DNA from: Candidatus Poribacteria bacterium
GTDB taxonomy: Bacteria; Poribacteria; WGA-4E; JAJDTR01
Direction: 5' to 3'
Assembly: GCA_028820655.1 (NCBI GenBank)
Contig: JAPPIK010000056.1
Span: 399,880-463,879 of the forward strand
DNA: 64,000 nucleotides
Shown one piece after another: positions 8,588 through 16,575 of this stretch; the first letter of the stretch is position 1, and every line of letters begins with the position of its first letter. Under the pieces are notes generated by a model. That model saw nothing but the letters and a program-made list of their open reading frames with translations. It was not told the DNA's origin and searched no databases. The position numbers and the translations under genes are program-made.

Positions 8588-11437
8588 ATGGTAAAACAAA
8601 AATCCGGAACTGAAGAATTACTCTTTTCGCTTGGTATTGATTTAGAGGCTGACGACCTCTTCCAAACGTATGTAGAAGAGGTCGCCAATAAAAAGTTGCG
8701 AGAATATCAGGCAATCATCCAATACGGCGCGAAGGAGGGTGAATCGCTCTATCTTCACGTCATCAATGGGATTTTCGTTCTGGAGCGATTGCGTCCCATC
8801 CTGTATCTGGAAGATATTGAGGTGCAACTGCTGTTTAGTGCATTCAGCGTCCATGATTTGAACAAGCTGCAAGAGTTCCGAAACGAGAAGCGTTCGTTCA
8901 ACTATCTGGCAAACGCGAAAAATATCGGGGCGGTGCTGACGAACCTTGAGATGGAACGATTTTTCCCGGAATGGAAAAATTATTTGAAAGACATTGAAGT
9001 CCTTGTCCGCGCCCATTCAGGTTACCATAACACCTACGATGAAACGCTTGATTTGGCGTACAATCCGTATTCACACGACAGAGATCGACTTCTGAATTAC
9101 TTAATTCCGATAATCCGGGCAATGGATGTAATTGACCTCTCGAAAACGCTTGAGGAACGAGCAAAAAAGGCTGACTTCCTCAAACACATTAACCGAATCC
9201 TGGATGTACAATACGAATTTGTTTACCACAAGGTGAGTGAACAGCGAGGCATAATGACGAACCTCATCCACAATGAAATTGCAGAGCGCCTGGAAACGGA
9301 AAAGGACCTCCTGCCGCTGCTTTACTATCCGGATGGTGTAGCATATCTTGTTGATCGCCACAGAGATGTCCAAACCACATCCGATGAACTCTCAGCGCTT
9401 GGAAATCGTGTTGTTAAGAACATTGAATCAAAGACTAGCGAAGAATTTAGAAAGTTCATTCAGGGCAGTCCCGCAGGCATCAAGGTGGATGAGAAGTGCT
9501 TGTCGCTCGGGCTATCTTTCGATCGGATTTGGAATGAGGTGCGGAACATCATCAGCGAGCGAAAGTACGCTTCTAAAGTGGATGATATGAATGACCGTTG
9601 TCGGAGAAGACTCCAGGACGCTCGGGCGAAATCGGAAAAGACGAAACCGAGTAAGAAGAACCCTAATCCTGCGTCACAGGTTGTGTTGATCGATGAAATC
9701 TTGGCTGAGGATGCCCATTTGTTACCGCCCGACGATGACGCCGTGAGAATTGGGGAGTTAGTTCGGACGTACTACATCTTCCTGAACAAGCACTTCTCCC
9801 AAAACATCCCCGACGCATGGAATTACATTTACGATTTGCTTGAGTTGCCACTGGAGATTGAGAATACGACGTGTCGCGCGCGATATTCGAGTTTCAATGC
9901 ACTATCCGACAGGGGATACATTATCGGGCGAGACCTTTACAATGATGGTAGAAACCTTGATGAAATTTACGAATTGATTGTCCACGATGGCACAGCCATT
10001 TTGGAAACGTCCCGCCCGGAAAGCGAATTTGGAATGTTAGCGGATTACGTTCACAAGTATGTGGATTTCAGTTTCACGGCTGACCGGGGTCGAAATTTCG
10101 CGGCTAATCTCTCCCGCTATGTGGGGGATAATCACGTTCAGTGTAGCACTTGTGGCGGGGAATTTGAAACAGATGAGTGGATGAAACCGGACGTGCCGCC
10201 GAATATCAAGGTGCAATATTTCTCGAATCGACTTGAAGGAGGCACATGGCGCGAACCGAAACGCCGTGTCTGTAAAGTCTGTCGCACGCAGTACATGCTT
10301 GACAAAATCTGTTACAACGTGGGCGGGAGCACAGCGACACTGTTCATTCACCTATATCCGATTTCCTTTTTCACCGACGTATTTATCCACGCTTTTCGTA
10401 CGGCGCAGGACCGATTTCGTGACCCAGATTTTCCCTCTGTATTTCTCAAGACGGACGATGCGTTGCGACACTACCAAGAATCGGCGCAGTTAGAGTTGGT
10501 TATGCCGTTTAGTAGAACAAAGGTCAATGGCAACCCGCTACCGAGATTTTCTGAGGCTCTCGGCAATATTTTAACTATTCCTGTCAATACCCCAGGGGGT
10601 AATAACACAGAGGACGTTTTATATGCTATTGGGAACGCCCTGCTCTACCAACGCTTTTTGGGTTGTCGCGCAGTGCTGACCGACTCGTCAGTTCCGCTCT
10701 TTTCCGGCGATGAATTTGACCACTTTTTCATTGACCATATCCCGCTTGCATTTCGTGGGTGGTTGCCGGATAACAACCTTAATAGTAATGTGACAAAACA
10801 GGTTTTTGAACAACTACTCAAACTACACAAAATCCGATCTCAAGTTGGAAGTATTGACGCAGATGATTTGGTACGGCTGATTCGAAGCTTAAATTATGAC
10901 GCACTTGAACTTTACTACGTAACTCACCGAATGATTAAACGTGGACAAGCGGGAAATGAACCGCTGCAGTTCGCAACCGTTCGTAACACGGCGCCACTCA
11001 TTGCCGATGTTGTGGCACAGAAAGGAGGAGAACCGATTATGGCTCACATTAAAGATCTCGCTCGCATTGCGTGGGAGGGGCGATTGAAAGGCGATAGTCT
11101 CAAGGATAATTCTCTTGCGAAACCGCTTGATGTGGCATTCGACAGCCTTGAACGCTGGCAACCAGAGCGCGAAACCCCAGAGGAGGCGCGAGCAATTATG
11201 TCAAAGGAAATTGCCCGAGCGATTGAACGCCTTGACCCACGATTTTTCGGTGCGACGAAATTAGAAAACATTTCGCAATTCGTTAAGGTTCTGTTCGATC
11301 AGATTTACAAAGGCGTTTATCAAGGCAATGTGCTCGATCTAATTGAAAACCGGACGCGAATTCGTGCCGGGTACCTCTACTTCATCACAGAGATGATTCC
11401 GAAGCGCGACAAAGAAAAGGAGGAACAACAGTCATGA
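8588..11437 (+). CDS. cas10d: Type I-D large subunit Cas10d (Csc3) with HD nuclease domain
   Basis: Large subunit of the type I-D Cascade. In this subtype the HD nuclease sits here rather than on Cas3. The N-terminus has the HD signature: H57, the H89-D90 pair (FSAFSVHDLNKL), then H143 and H147 (RAHSGYHNT). A zinc-binding site is formed by C519/C522 and C562/C565 (CSTCGGEF, CKVCRTQY). The helical C-terminus from residue 818 matches the position of the small subunit Cas11d, which is probably also made separately from an internal start (see 11039). Length 949 suits the family. AAGGAGAT precedes the ATG; the stop overlaps the csc2 start as ATGA. Confidence 0.93.
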   Translation: MVKQKSGTEELLFSLGIDLEADDLFQTYVEEVANKKLREYQAIIQYGAKEGESLYLHVINGIFVLERLRPILYLEDIEVQLLFSAFSVHDLNKLQEFRNEKRSFNYLANAKNIGAVLTNLEMERFFPEWKNYLKDIEVLVRAHSGYHNTYDETLDLAYNPYSHDRDRLLNYLIPIIRAMDVIDLSKTLEERAKKADFLKHINRILDVQYEFVYHKVSEQRGIMTNLIHNEIAERLETEKDLLPLLYYPDGVAYLVDRHRDVQTTSDELSALGNRVVKNIESKTSEEFRKFIQGSPAGIKVDEKCLSLGLSFDRIWNEVRNIISERKYASKVDDMNDRCRRRLQDARAKSEKTKPSKKNPNPASQVVLIDEILAEDAHLLPPDDDAVRIGELVRTYYIFLNKHFSQNIPDAWNYIYDLLELPLEIENTTCRARYSSFNALSDRGYIIGRDLYNDGRNLDEIYELIVHDGTAILETSRPESEFGMLADYVHKYVDFSFTADRGRNFAANLSRYVGDNHVQCSTCGGEFETDEWMKPDVPPNIKVQYFSNRLEGGTWREPKRRVCKVCRTQYMLDKICYNVGGSTATLFIHLYPISFFTDVFIHAFRTAQDRFRDPDFPSVFLKTDDALRHYQESAQLELVMPFSRTKVNGNPLPRFSEALGNILTIPVNTPGGNNTEDVLYAIGNALLYQRFLGCRAVLTDSSVPLFSGDEFDHFFIDHIPLAFRGWLPDNNLNSNVTKQVFEQLLKLHKIRSQVGSIDADDLVRLIRSLNYDALELYYVTHRMIKRGQAGNEPLQFATVRNTAPLIADVVAQKGGEPIMAHIKDLARIAWEGRLKGDSLKDNSLAKPLDVAFDSLERWQPERETPEEARAIMSKEIARAIERLDPRFFGATKLENISQFVKVLFDQIYKGVYQGNVLDLIENRTRIRAGYLYFITEMIPKRDKEKEEQQS
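11039..11437 (+). CDS. cas11d: Predicted internally translated small subunit Cas11d
   Basis: Inside cas10d, the string AAAGGAGGAG (11021-11030) is followed after 8 nt by an ATG at 11039 that is in the cas10d frame (codon 818). Translation from it gives a 132-residue, charged and mainly helical protein beginning MAHIKDLARIAWEG. Published work showed that type I-D, I-B and I-C systems make their small subunit from an internal start within the large-subunit gene, and that it lines the Cascade backbone. The ribosome site here is stronger than that of most genes in the window, and a coding sequence has no other reason to carry it at this place. The product itself has not been observed. Confidence 0.75.
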   Translation: MAHIKDLARIAWEGRLKGDSLKDNSLAKPLDVAFDSLERWQPERETPEEARAIMSKEIARAIERLDPRFFGATKLENISQFVKVLFDQIYKGVYQGNVLDLIENRTRIRAGYLYFITEMIPKRDKEKEEQQS

Positions 11438-12423
11438 GTATTCTGGACCACTACACCGATTTTATGGTTAATCAATATGAGAATTTTCCACAAAGCCGTT
11501 ACCTGACGTTGATTATATCGCGGAAAGCCGAATCAGAAATGATTTTCCGCACCGAGGGATCTGGTGAAGGGTTAGCACGCGATTCTGTTCACGCCGGGAT
11601 CAACAATCGCGAGGTGATTTCGCGTGTGACTATAAGCAAGCGTAAGCAGACCGCTGTTGAACGCCGGACCGGGCGTGAACTGTTGCGCCAACACAACCTG
11701 CTTTTCTACGCGGCGGATTCAAGAGGCAATCGCGCGGAAACCGAGGACAATATATGTGCCTTGAATCGCAATAAGCCCTGCGGAATTTGCGCCGACTGCA
11801 TGGTTTACGGTTATGCCGTTGGCGGGGGTGGCGCCCAAAAATCTCGCGTTATTACTGACGATGCCTTCAGCGTCTTGTCATACCAAACGGTTACGGCAAA
11901 GCGAACTTTCAACGCTCTATACGACAATAGTACAATGCGCGACCCGGTTTCCGGGGATGCGTCAGCAAGCATCCAAGAGGACGAATACGTTAAACCGGAA
12001 ACGTTGTTTATCGACATGCAGACGCTCAAAGACTTGACAGCGCATGAAATTCGCTATGTTATAGCTAACGTGCTGCGAAGTCGTCGCTACGGCGCTATCT
12101 CGTCACGGTTGGGCAAGATGCGGAATACACTTGTCGGTGCAATCTTCAGCGACTGTGAGCTCTTCAGCAACCTGGAGTTGACACAGCGCGTCTATGACCG
12201 ACTCGGCTCAAATGGACAGCAATTCCCACTTGACGACAAGCAGGTGGTGACGGAAATCACCGGTGCCGTAGAAGATCTGTCGCACGAAGTCATCGGCAAT
12301 CTACAACCAATCGCTGACACAGAATTGACCGAGCTGATCAGTGAGATTCAACAAACGTTCGCGTCGCCAACGGAAGTAAAAGGGCTACTGGAATCAATTA
12401 CCGCGCTCTATCCACAAGGGTGA
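11434..12423 (+). CDS. csc2: Type I-D Cascade backbone protein Csc2 (Cas7d)
   Basis: RAMP-fold protein that polymerises along the crRNA and forms the Cascade backbone. The 329 residues contain family-typical blocks: RTEGSGEGLARDSVHAG near the N-terminus, the Cys-containing stretch NRNKPCGICADCMVYGYAVG near 110-127, and RSRRYGAISSRLGKMRNT. The GICADC stretch looks like a metal or structural Cys cluster. The start overlaps the cas10d stop (ATGA) and has AAGGAGG 10 bp upstream, so it is translationally coupled. Confidence 0.93.
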   Translation: MSILDHYTDFMVNQYENFPQSRYLTLIISRKAESEMIFRTEGSGEGLARDSVHAGINNREVISRVTISKRKQTAVERRTGRELLRQHNLLFYAADSRGNRAETEDNICALNRNKPCGICADCMVYGYAVGGGGAQKSRVITDDAFSVLSYQTVTAKRTFNALYDNSTMRDPVSGDASASIQEDEYVKPETLFIDMQTLKDLTAHEIRYVIANVLRSRRYGAISSRLGKMRNTLVGAIFSDCELFSNLELTQRVYDRLGSNGQQFPLDDKQVVTEITGAVEDLSHEVIGNLQPIADTELTELISEIQQTFASPTEVKGLLESITALYPQG

Positions 12424-12465
12424 AACGTTAGGCAGGCATTTCCTACCTAACGCTGGAGGTATCTC

Positions 12466-13182
12466 ATGCACATCTATCGTTGCGAATTTGAATTGATGGA
12501 AAACCTCTTTTTCGCCAGTCGCGAGGTGAGCAACTTTTTCCAAACCGAGCCGGTTATCGGAAACTATGCCCTCGCTTACGCGCTTGGGCTGTGCAACTCG
12601 AGTTATCATAACGATAGTGAAATCACCTATGCTGCGGATTTGGATCGACTCAACAAAGTTGGCATTTACATTACGCCCGGGACGTTGACGGAGAAAGCTC
12701 GTTTCACGGTGACTCAATTCAACGCGATGTCGGACTCTTACTGGTTTCAGATGGAACAGAACGCCATTTCCGTAGACAGACGCCGTATCTTTAATCCGCG
12801 GTTAAAGGCACGGGCAGCGAACTTTCCACAGATTGGAAGGCTCAAACTCCTGTCAATCGGCAACCGGGGCGTTTTCTATGTAACAAGCCAAGAGAAACTG
12901 CGGGTTCCACGTTACATCCGGCTCGGAAAATTTATGAGCAAGACAAAGATTTCCGCGAGGAAACAACGTTACCGTGAAGTTCAGAGGGAAACCGCGATCT
13001 ATCCAAACTATCTCAACCCAAACGATCTGCCGTCAGATATGCGAATTGGGATGTTCGATATGCTCAATATCCGCCCTACACCCTTAATCCGAAACGTCCA
13101 CCTATCGGGCAGTTTCTGGCAATTGGCGGATGATGCTCAAACGCTGCTGCCAGCAGGTATGCGGTTCTTTACCGATTTTTAG
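12466..13182 (+). CDS. csc1: Type I-D Cascade protein Csc1 (Cas5d-like)
   Basis: RAMP protein that caps the 5' end of the crRNA in type I-D Cascade. The 238 residues start MHIYRCEFELMENLFFASRE, characteristic of Csc1, and include the ETEPVIGN-like block QTEPVIGNYALAYALG. Identification also rests on position directly after csc2. A GGAGG Shine-Dalgarno precedes the ATG, and 42 bp separate it from csc2. Confidence 0.9.
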   Translation: MHIYRCEFELMENLFFASREVSNFFQTEPVIGNYALAYALGLCNSSYHNDSEITYAADLDRLNKVGIYITPGTLTEKARFTVTQFNAMSDSYWFQMEQNAISVDRRRIFNPRLKARAANFPQIGRLKLLSIGNRGVFYVTSQEKLRVPRYIRLGKFMSKTKISARKQRYREVQRETAIYPNYLNPNDLPSDMRIGMFDMLNIRPTPLIRNVHLSGSFWQLADDAQTLLPAGMRFFTDF

Positions 13183-13267
13183 ATTGCCGTACGGTTTTCC
13201 ATAGGCTGAGTATTGTGCCTATAAAATGACTGCAAGCATAGTCTATAACTTTCATTGAGGTACCGCC

Positions 13268-15583
13268 ATGCCGGAAATAACAGTTACCCTGAACGCAGGC
13301 TCTGAAAAAATCAGTCCGACAAACCCGTTAGGACTGAGACTTCCACCGCTTTACCACCAACAACGCACTTACGAAGCGCTCAAAACAGATGACCTTGTCA
13401 TCAATACCTACAACACAGGCACCGGCAAAACTTGCGCGTCGCTGCTAAAGTTGTTTGACCTTGAAGATGAAAACGTCCTATTCATTGCTCCGACAAATGA
13501 ACTGATACACCAACATGCAGATGATATTCAAGAGTTTGTTGACGAACATGGGTTGAATTTTGTCGTTGCCCCGGTCACTGGCACGAAACTCCGTGAATGG
13601 GAGATTGTCGACAATCCCGGTTATCGTGTTAGAAATCCGAGAAAATTGTACGAACTCATTCAAAATCCGCGTGACTATTTTCCCAAGCTGACACGGCGCG
13701 CTCCCTTGATTTTGGTGACAAACCCAGATCTTTTCTATCTTTGCTTCTATAGTCTCTATTCACAATTAGATAGCGCAAACCTTTTTCGTCCTTTTCTGGT
13801 CAAATTCAACTACATCGTTATTGACGAATTTCACTACTATAACGCCAAACAACTCGCCAATTTTCTGATGTTTTTCATTTTGTCAATGGAGTACGGTTAC
13901 TTCAATGCCGGAAGGAAAATCTGTCTACTTTCGGCAACTCCCGATGGAAGGTTGCTGACCTATCTGAAAAAGATTGGCCTCAATTACGCACTCATCAGCC
14001 CAGAAAATGAACCGACAGAAAGCAAGGATTATGAAGAAATACAGACGCTTTCTGCTCTTGAATTGACGATACACAGTAGCAAAATGTATGATGCCCTCAA
14101 GACACAACCCGAGTGCATCCGCAACTTGCTTGATACAGGAAAAGAAGGCGCTATTATCAGCGGTTCTCTCCGCACCATCAATGAAATTAAACAAGGACTT
14201 CAACAAGGAGGCATTCAGAACAGACTGGGATTGATCACGGGCGCTGTCAGTACGGAGGAACGTCGTGATGCCACCAAAGCTTTTCCACTTGTCCTCGCGA
14301 CACCGACAGTAGACATTGGGTACAATTTCAAAAAGGCAGGAAAATCACGACAAAACATTGATTTCGTCTGTTTTGACGCGCTTTACGGATCGGAATTTAT
14401 ACAGCGAATTGGGCGAGCAGGCCGGTTACTCGGCAAAAAAGATTTCAAACATCCAAGCATTGCGCACGCGTATGTGCAGGGGAAACTCTATTCAAGATTG
14501 CAGTCAGGGAAAAATTATGGGCGTCGGGAGTTTGCCTCACTCGTGAAAGACTCCCTTGGAGAGGATAATCGTTTCTACTATTACATTGAGTCTTACGCGG
14601 TACTTGAGGCGTTCTACCCACTCTATGATCTTTTAAGAAGGACATCGGAGGAACGTCATGAGCGCGTCCGTGAAATTTTCGAGATGATTCGACAAGTATT
14701 CGCGCCAGAGAGTGAAACTACATTTGACGAAGTGATGAAAAAGATTCGGTGGCATCACACCTATAAAACGGTTATTGATGCGTCCGAGGAGAATGCTTAC
14801 AACACCTTTATTCAACATCAACAGGAAAAAGCGACATGGAGTTATTTCAAACACCAGAGTTGGCTCAGTGGAAAGTTGGAAGCGTTTCGAAATACACCAA
14901 GTGATCAATTAAACACCGCAATCAGAGGTTTTCTTAAACATCGTTCCAACCGAGAAAGAGTTGTTGAACACGCAAAACAGAAATACCATTCGATTCAGTC
15001 GCTATTCAACTTTCGCGGTTCGGATGTCGGCATCCGGTGCGGCATTCATGACCCGAATCATCTTTTCCAGAACACTGCTGAACATGCCGAGTACGACCTT
15101 TTTCACGTTCTTTCGCATTGCGAGTTTCAACAAATTGCCAAAAGGAAATACTATGAACTCACGGGCAATTGGGGAAATCATTGTGAGTTTTTCGTGAAGG
15201 TTCATCACTTCAAGAATCCACCGCAAAAGATCGAATTTGACTACGATGCCGGTAGAGACAATCAGGAATCCTTTGAACGCCAATACTGTTGGGGCCCCAC
15301 GGCATTAAAAGGTTTACGGTTAAGACTGATTAATGGAGTCGTCCCGCTTGAAATCCAGACAGTGTTGACAAACCGACACATCACTTGTCTCTTATCAAAG
15401 ATGGAGAGCCGATATGCCCTCAAAAACATCTTGGAAACGAAACGACAAGCCGCCCAGCCACTAACCGTAACCTTTGAAGATGGCAAACAGCAGGAGTATC
15501 TGTTAGTGTTTGGTTCACAAGCGTTTCTAATCCATGCTGAGTTACGGGGAAAGTGGAAAGAGAAGGAACAAACGACCCGGTAG
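13268..15583 (+). CDS. cas3: Type I-D Cas3' helicase (no HD domain)
   Basis: Superfamily 2 DNA helicase recruited by Cascade to unwind target DNA. Motif I is TGTGKTCAS (from residue 50), motif II DEFH (186-189), motif III SATP (about 222) and motif VI QRIGRAGR (about 378). No HD phosphohydrolase motif is present, in line with type I-D, where that activity is on Cas10d. The roughly 370-residue C-terminal part is family-specific. Length 771. The gene lies between csc1 and cas6, whereas cas3 usually leads I-D operons. GAGG precedes the ATG. Confidence 0.9.
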   Translation: MPEITVTLNAGSEKISPTNPLGLRLPPLYHQQRTYEALKTDDLVINTYNTGTGKTCASLLKLFDLEDENVLFIAPTNELIHQHADDIQEFVDEHGLNFVVAPVTGTKLREWEIVDNPGYRVRNPRKLYELIQNPRDYFPKLTRRAPLILVTNPDLFYLCFYSLYSQLDSANLFRPFLVKFNYIVIDEFHYYNAKQLANFLMFFILSMEYGYFNAGRKICLLSATPDGRLLTYLKKIGLNYALISPENEPTESKDYEEIQTLSALELTIHSSKMYDALKTQPECIRNLLDTGKEGAIISGSLRTINEIKQGLQQGGIQNRLGLITGAVSTEERRDATKAFPLVLATPTVDIGYNFKKAGKSRQNIDFVCFDALYGSEFIQRIGRAGRLLGKKDFKHPSIAHAYVQGKLYSRLQSGKNYGRREFASLVKDSLGEDNRFYYYIESYAVLEAFYPLYDLLRRTSEERHERVREIFEMIRQVFAPESETTFDEVMKKIRWHHTYKTVIDASEENAYNTFIQHQQEKATWSYFKHQSWLSGKLEAFRNTPSDQLNTAIRGFLKHRSNRERVVEHAKQKYHSIQSLFNFRGSDVGIRCGIHDPNHLFQNTAEHAEYDLFHVLSHCEFQQIAKRKYYELTGNWGNHCEFFVKVHHFKNPPQKIEFDYDAGRDNQESFERQYCWGPTALKGLRLRLINGVVPLEIQTVLTNRHITCLLSKMESRYALKNILETKRQAAQPLTVTFEDGKQQEYLLVFGSQAFLIHAELRGKWKEKEQTTR

Positions 15584-15604
15584 GAGCGATCTCCGAATCG
15601 CGAC
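15574..15604 (+). repeat. Interspersed hairpin repeat, copy 2
   Basis: Same sequence as at 7269-7299, including the core GTAGGAGCGATCTCCGAA and the GCGAT/ATCGC stem. It starts within the last codons of cas3 and provides the cas3 stop codon region, filling most of the gap to cas6. Its insertion may have set the present end of cas3. Confidence 0.8.
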
Positions 15605-15658
15605 TTCCTATTACTACGTAAATCCTGTTCTAAATGACCTCATGAGGAGACAACCCCC

Positions 15659-16498
15659 ATGCCCATCAGCGCCGTCATCCACCTCGTCCCCCTAGAAGAC
15701 GTCACGCTCCGCCCCACAATGGGGCACCACGCACACGCCGCGTTTCTCTCACTGCTGCGAATGGGGGATCCGGCGAAAGCAGAAGAGGTCCACGCCGCGT
15801 CAAGACAGAAACCGTTCACCGTGTCGCCGCTCATCGGCAAGGGAGAACGACGCGGAAATCTGCTTCGCATCCGTGCCGGGACGGAATGTTGGCTGCGTTA
15901 CACCTTCCTTGACGACGAACTCTTCGCCTATTTCGGCAGCGCTTTTCTGACACAGAGCCTGCCGTCAATCCGCCTCGGCGAGGCGAGGTTTCAACTCAGC
16001 CGCATGGTCGCGTCTTCCGGTGTAGACACCGACTGGAGCGGCACGCATACTTACGAAAACCTCTTTGAATCCGCACAGCCCGACACACGGATTCGTATGG
16101 AATTCCGCTCTCCGACCGCCTTTCGCGAACTCACGCCGCAAGGGAAGAAAACACGGAATCAAGCGAATATCGACTTGATACGCTGCTATCAGAGCTGGGT
16201 CAACAAATGGAACGCGTTCGCGCCGATGCAGATTGATAAAGGTCGAATGCTTGATTTCATTACCCATCAAGCTGGACTGACCGAGGTTAAGTCCGAGAGT
16301 AAGATGTTGGATTTCGGCAAACACAAGGAAATTGGGTTTGTCGGAAGTTGCACATACCAATTCCTCTCGGATCGGCAAACCGAAAGTGGAGAGGAGGTTG
16401 AAATGTTACGATTGGCAAATCTCCTCGCGAATTTTGCCTTCTACTGCGGCACCGGCTACAAAACGACGATGGGAATGGGACAAACGCGGAAAACATAG
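15659..16498 (+). CDS. cas6: CRISPR RNA endonuclease Cas6
   Basis: Metal-independent RNase that cuts the pre-crRNA within each repeat, leaving an 8-nt 5' handle, here expected to be ATTGAAAC. The 279 residues carry the C-terminal glycine-rich loop typical of Cas6 (CGTGYKTTMGMGQTRK). Candidate catalytic His residues lie early (MGHHAHAAF). The start has GAGGAGA 9 bp upstream. The stop codon overlaps the first unit of a GGAAGnnn tract that runs up to the next gene. Confidence 0.9.
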   Translation: MPISAVIHLVPLEDVTLRPTMGHHAHAAFLSLLRMGDPAKAEEVHAASRQKPFTVSPLIGKGERRGNLLRIRAGTECWLRYTFLDDELFAYFGSAFLTQSLPSIRLGEARFQLSRMVASSGVDTDWSGTHTYENLFESAQPDTRIRMEFRSPTAFRELTPQGKKTRNQANIDLIRCYQSWVNKWNAFAPMQIDKGRMLDFITHQAGLTEVKSESKMLDFGKHKEIGFVGSCTYQFLSDRQTESGEEVEMLRLANLLANFAFYCGTGYKTTMGMGQTRKT

Positions 16499-16568
16499 GA
16501 AGGCGGGAAGGTTGGAAGAATGAAAGAGGGGAAGTAGAGTACTGGAAGATTGGCAGGATAGAAGGAGT
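16498..16568 (+). repeat. GGAAGnnn period-8 purine tract, copy 2
   Basis: Units start at 16498, 16506, 16514, 16522 and 16530, then after a phase break at 16544, 16552 and 16560, each GGAAG or one change from it plus three variable bases. It fills the cas6 to cas4-cas1 gap, and its last unit supplies the GAAGGAG ribosome site of the fusion gene. Confidence 0.75.
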
Positions 16569-16575
16569 TTGAACT

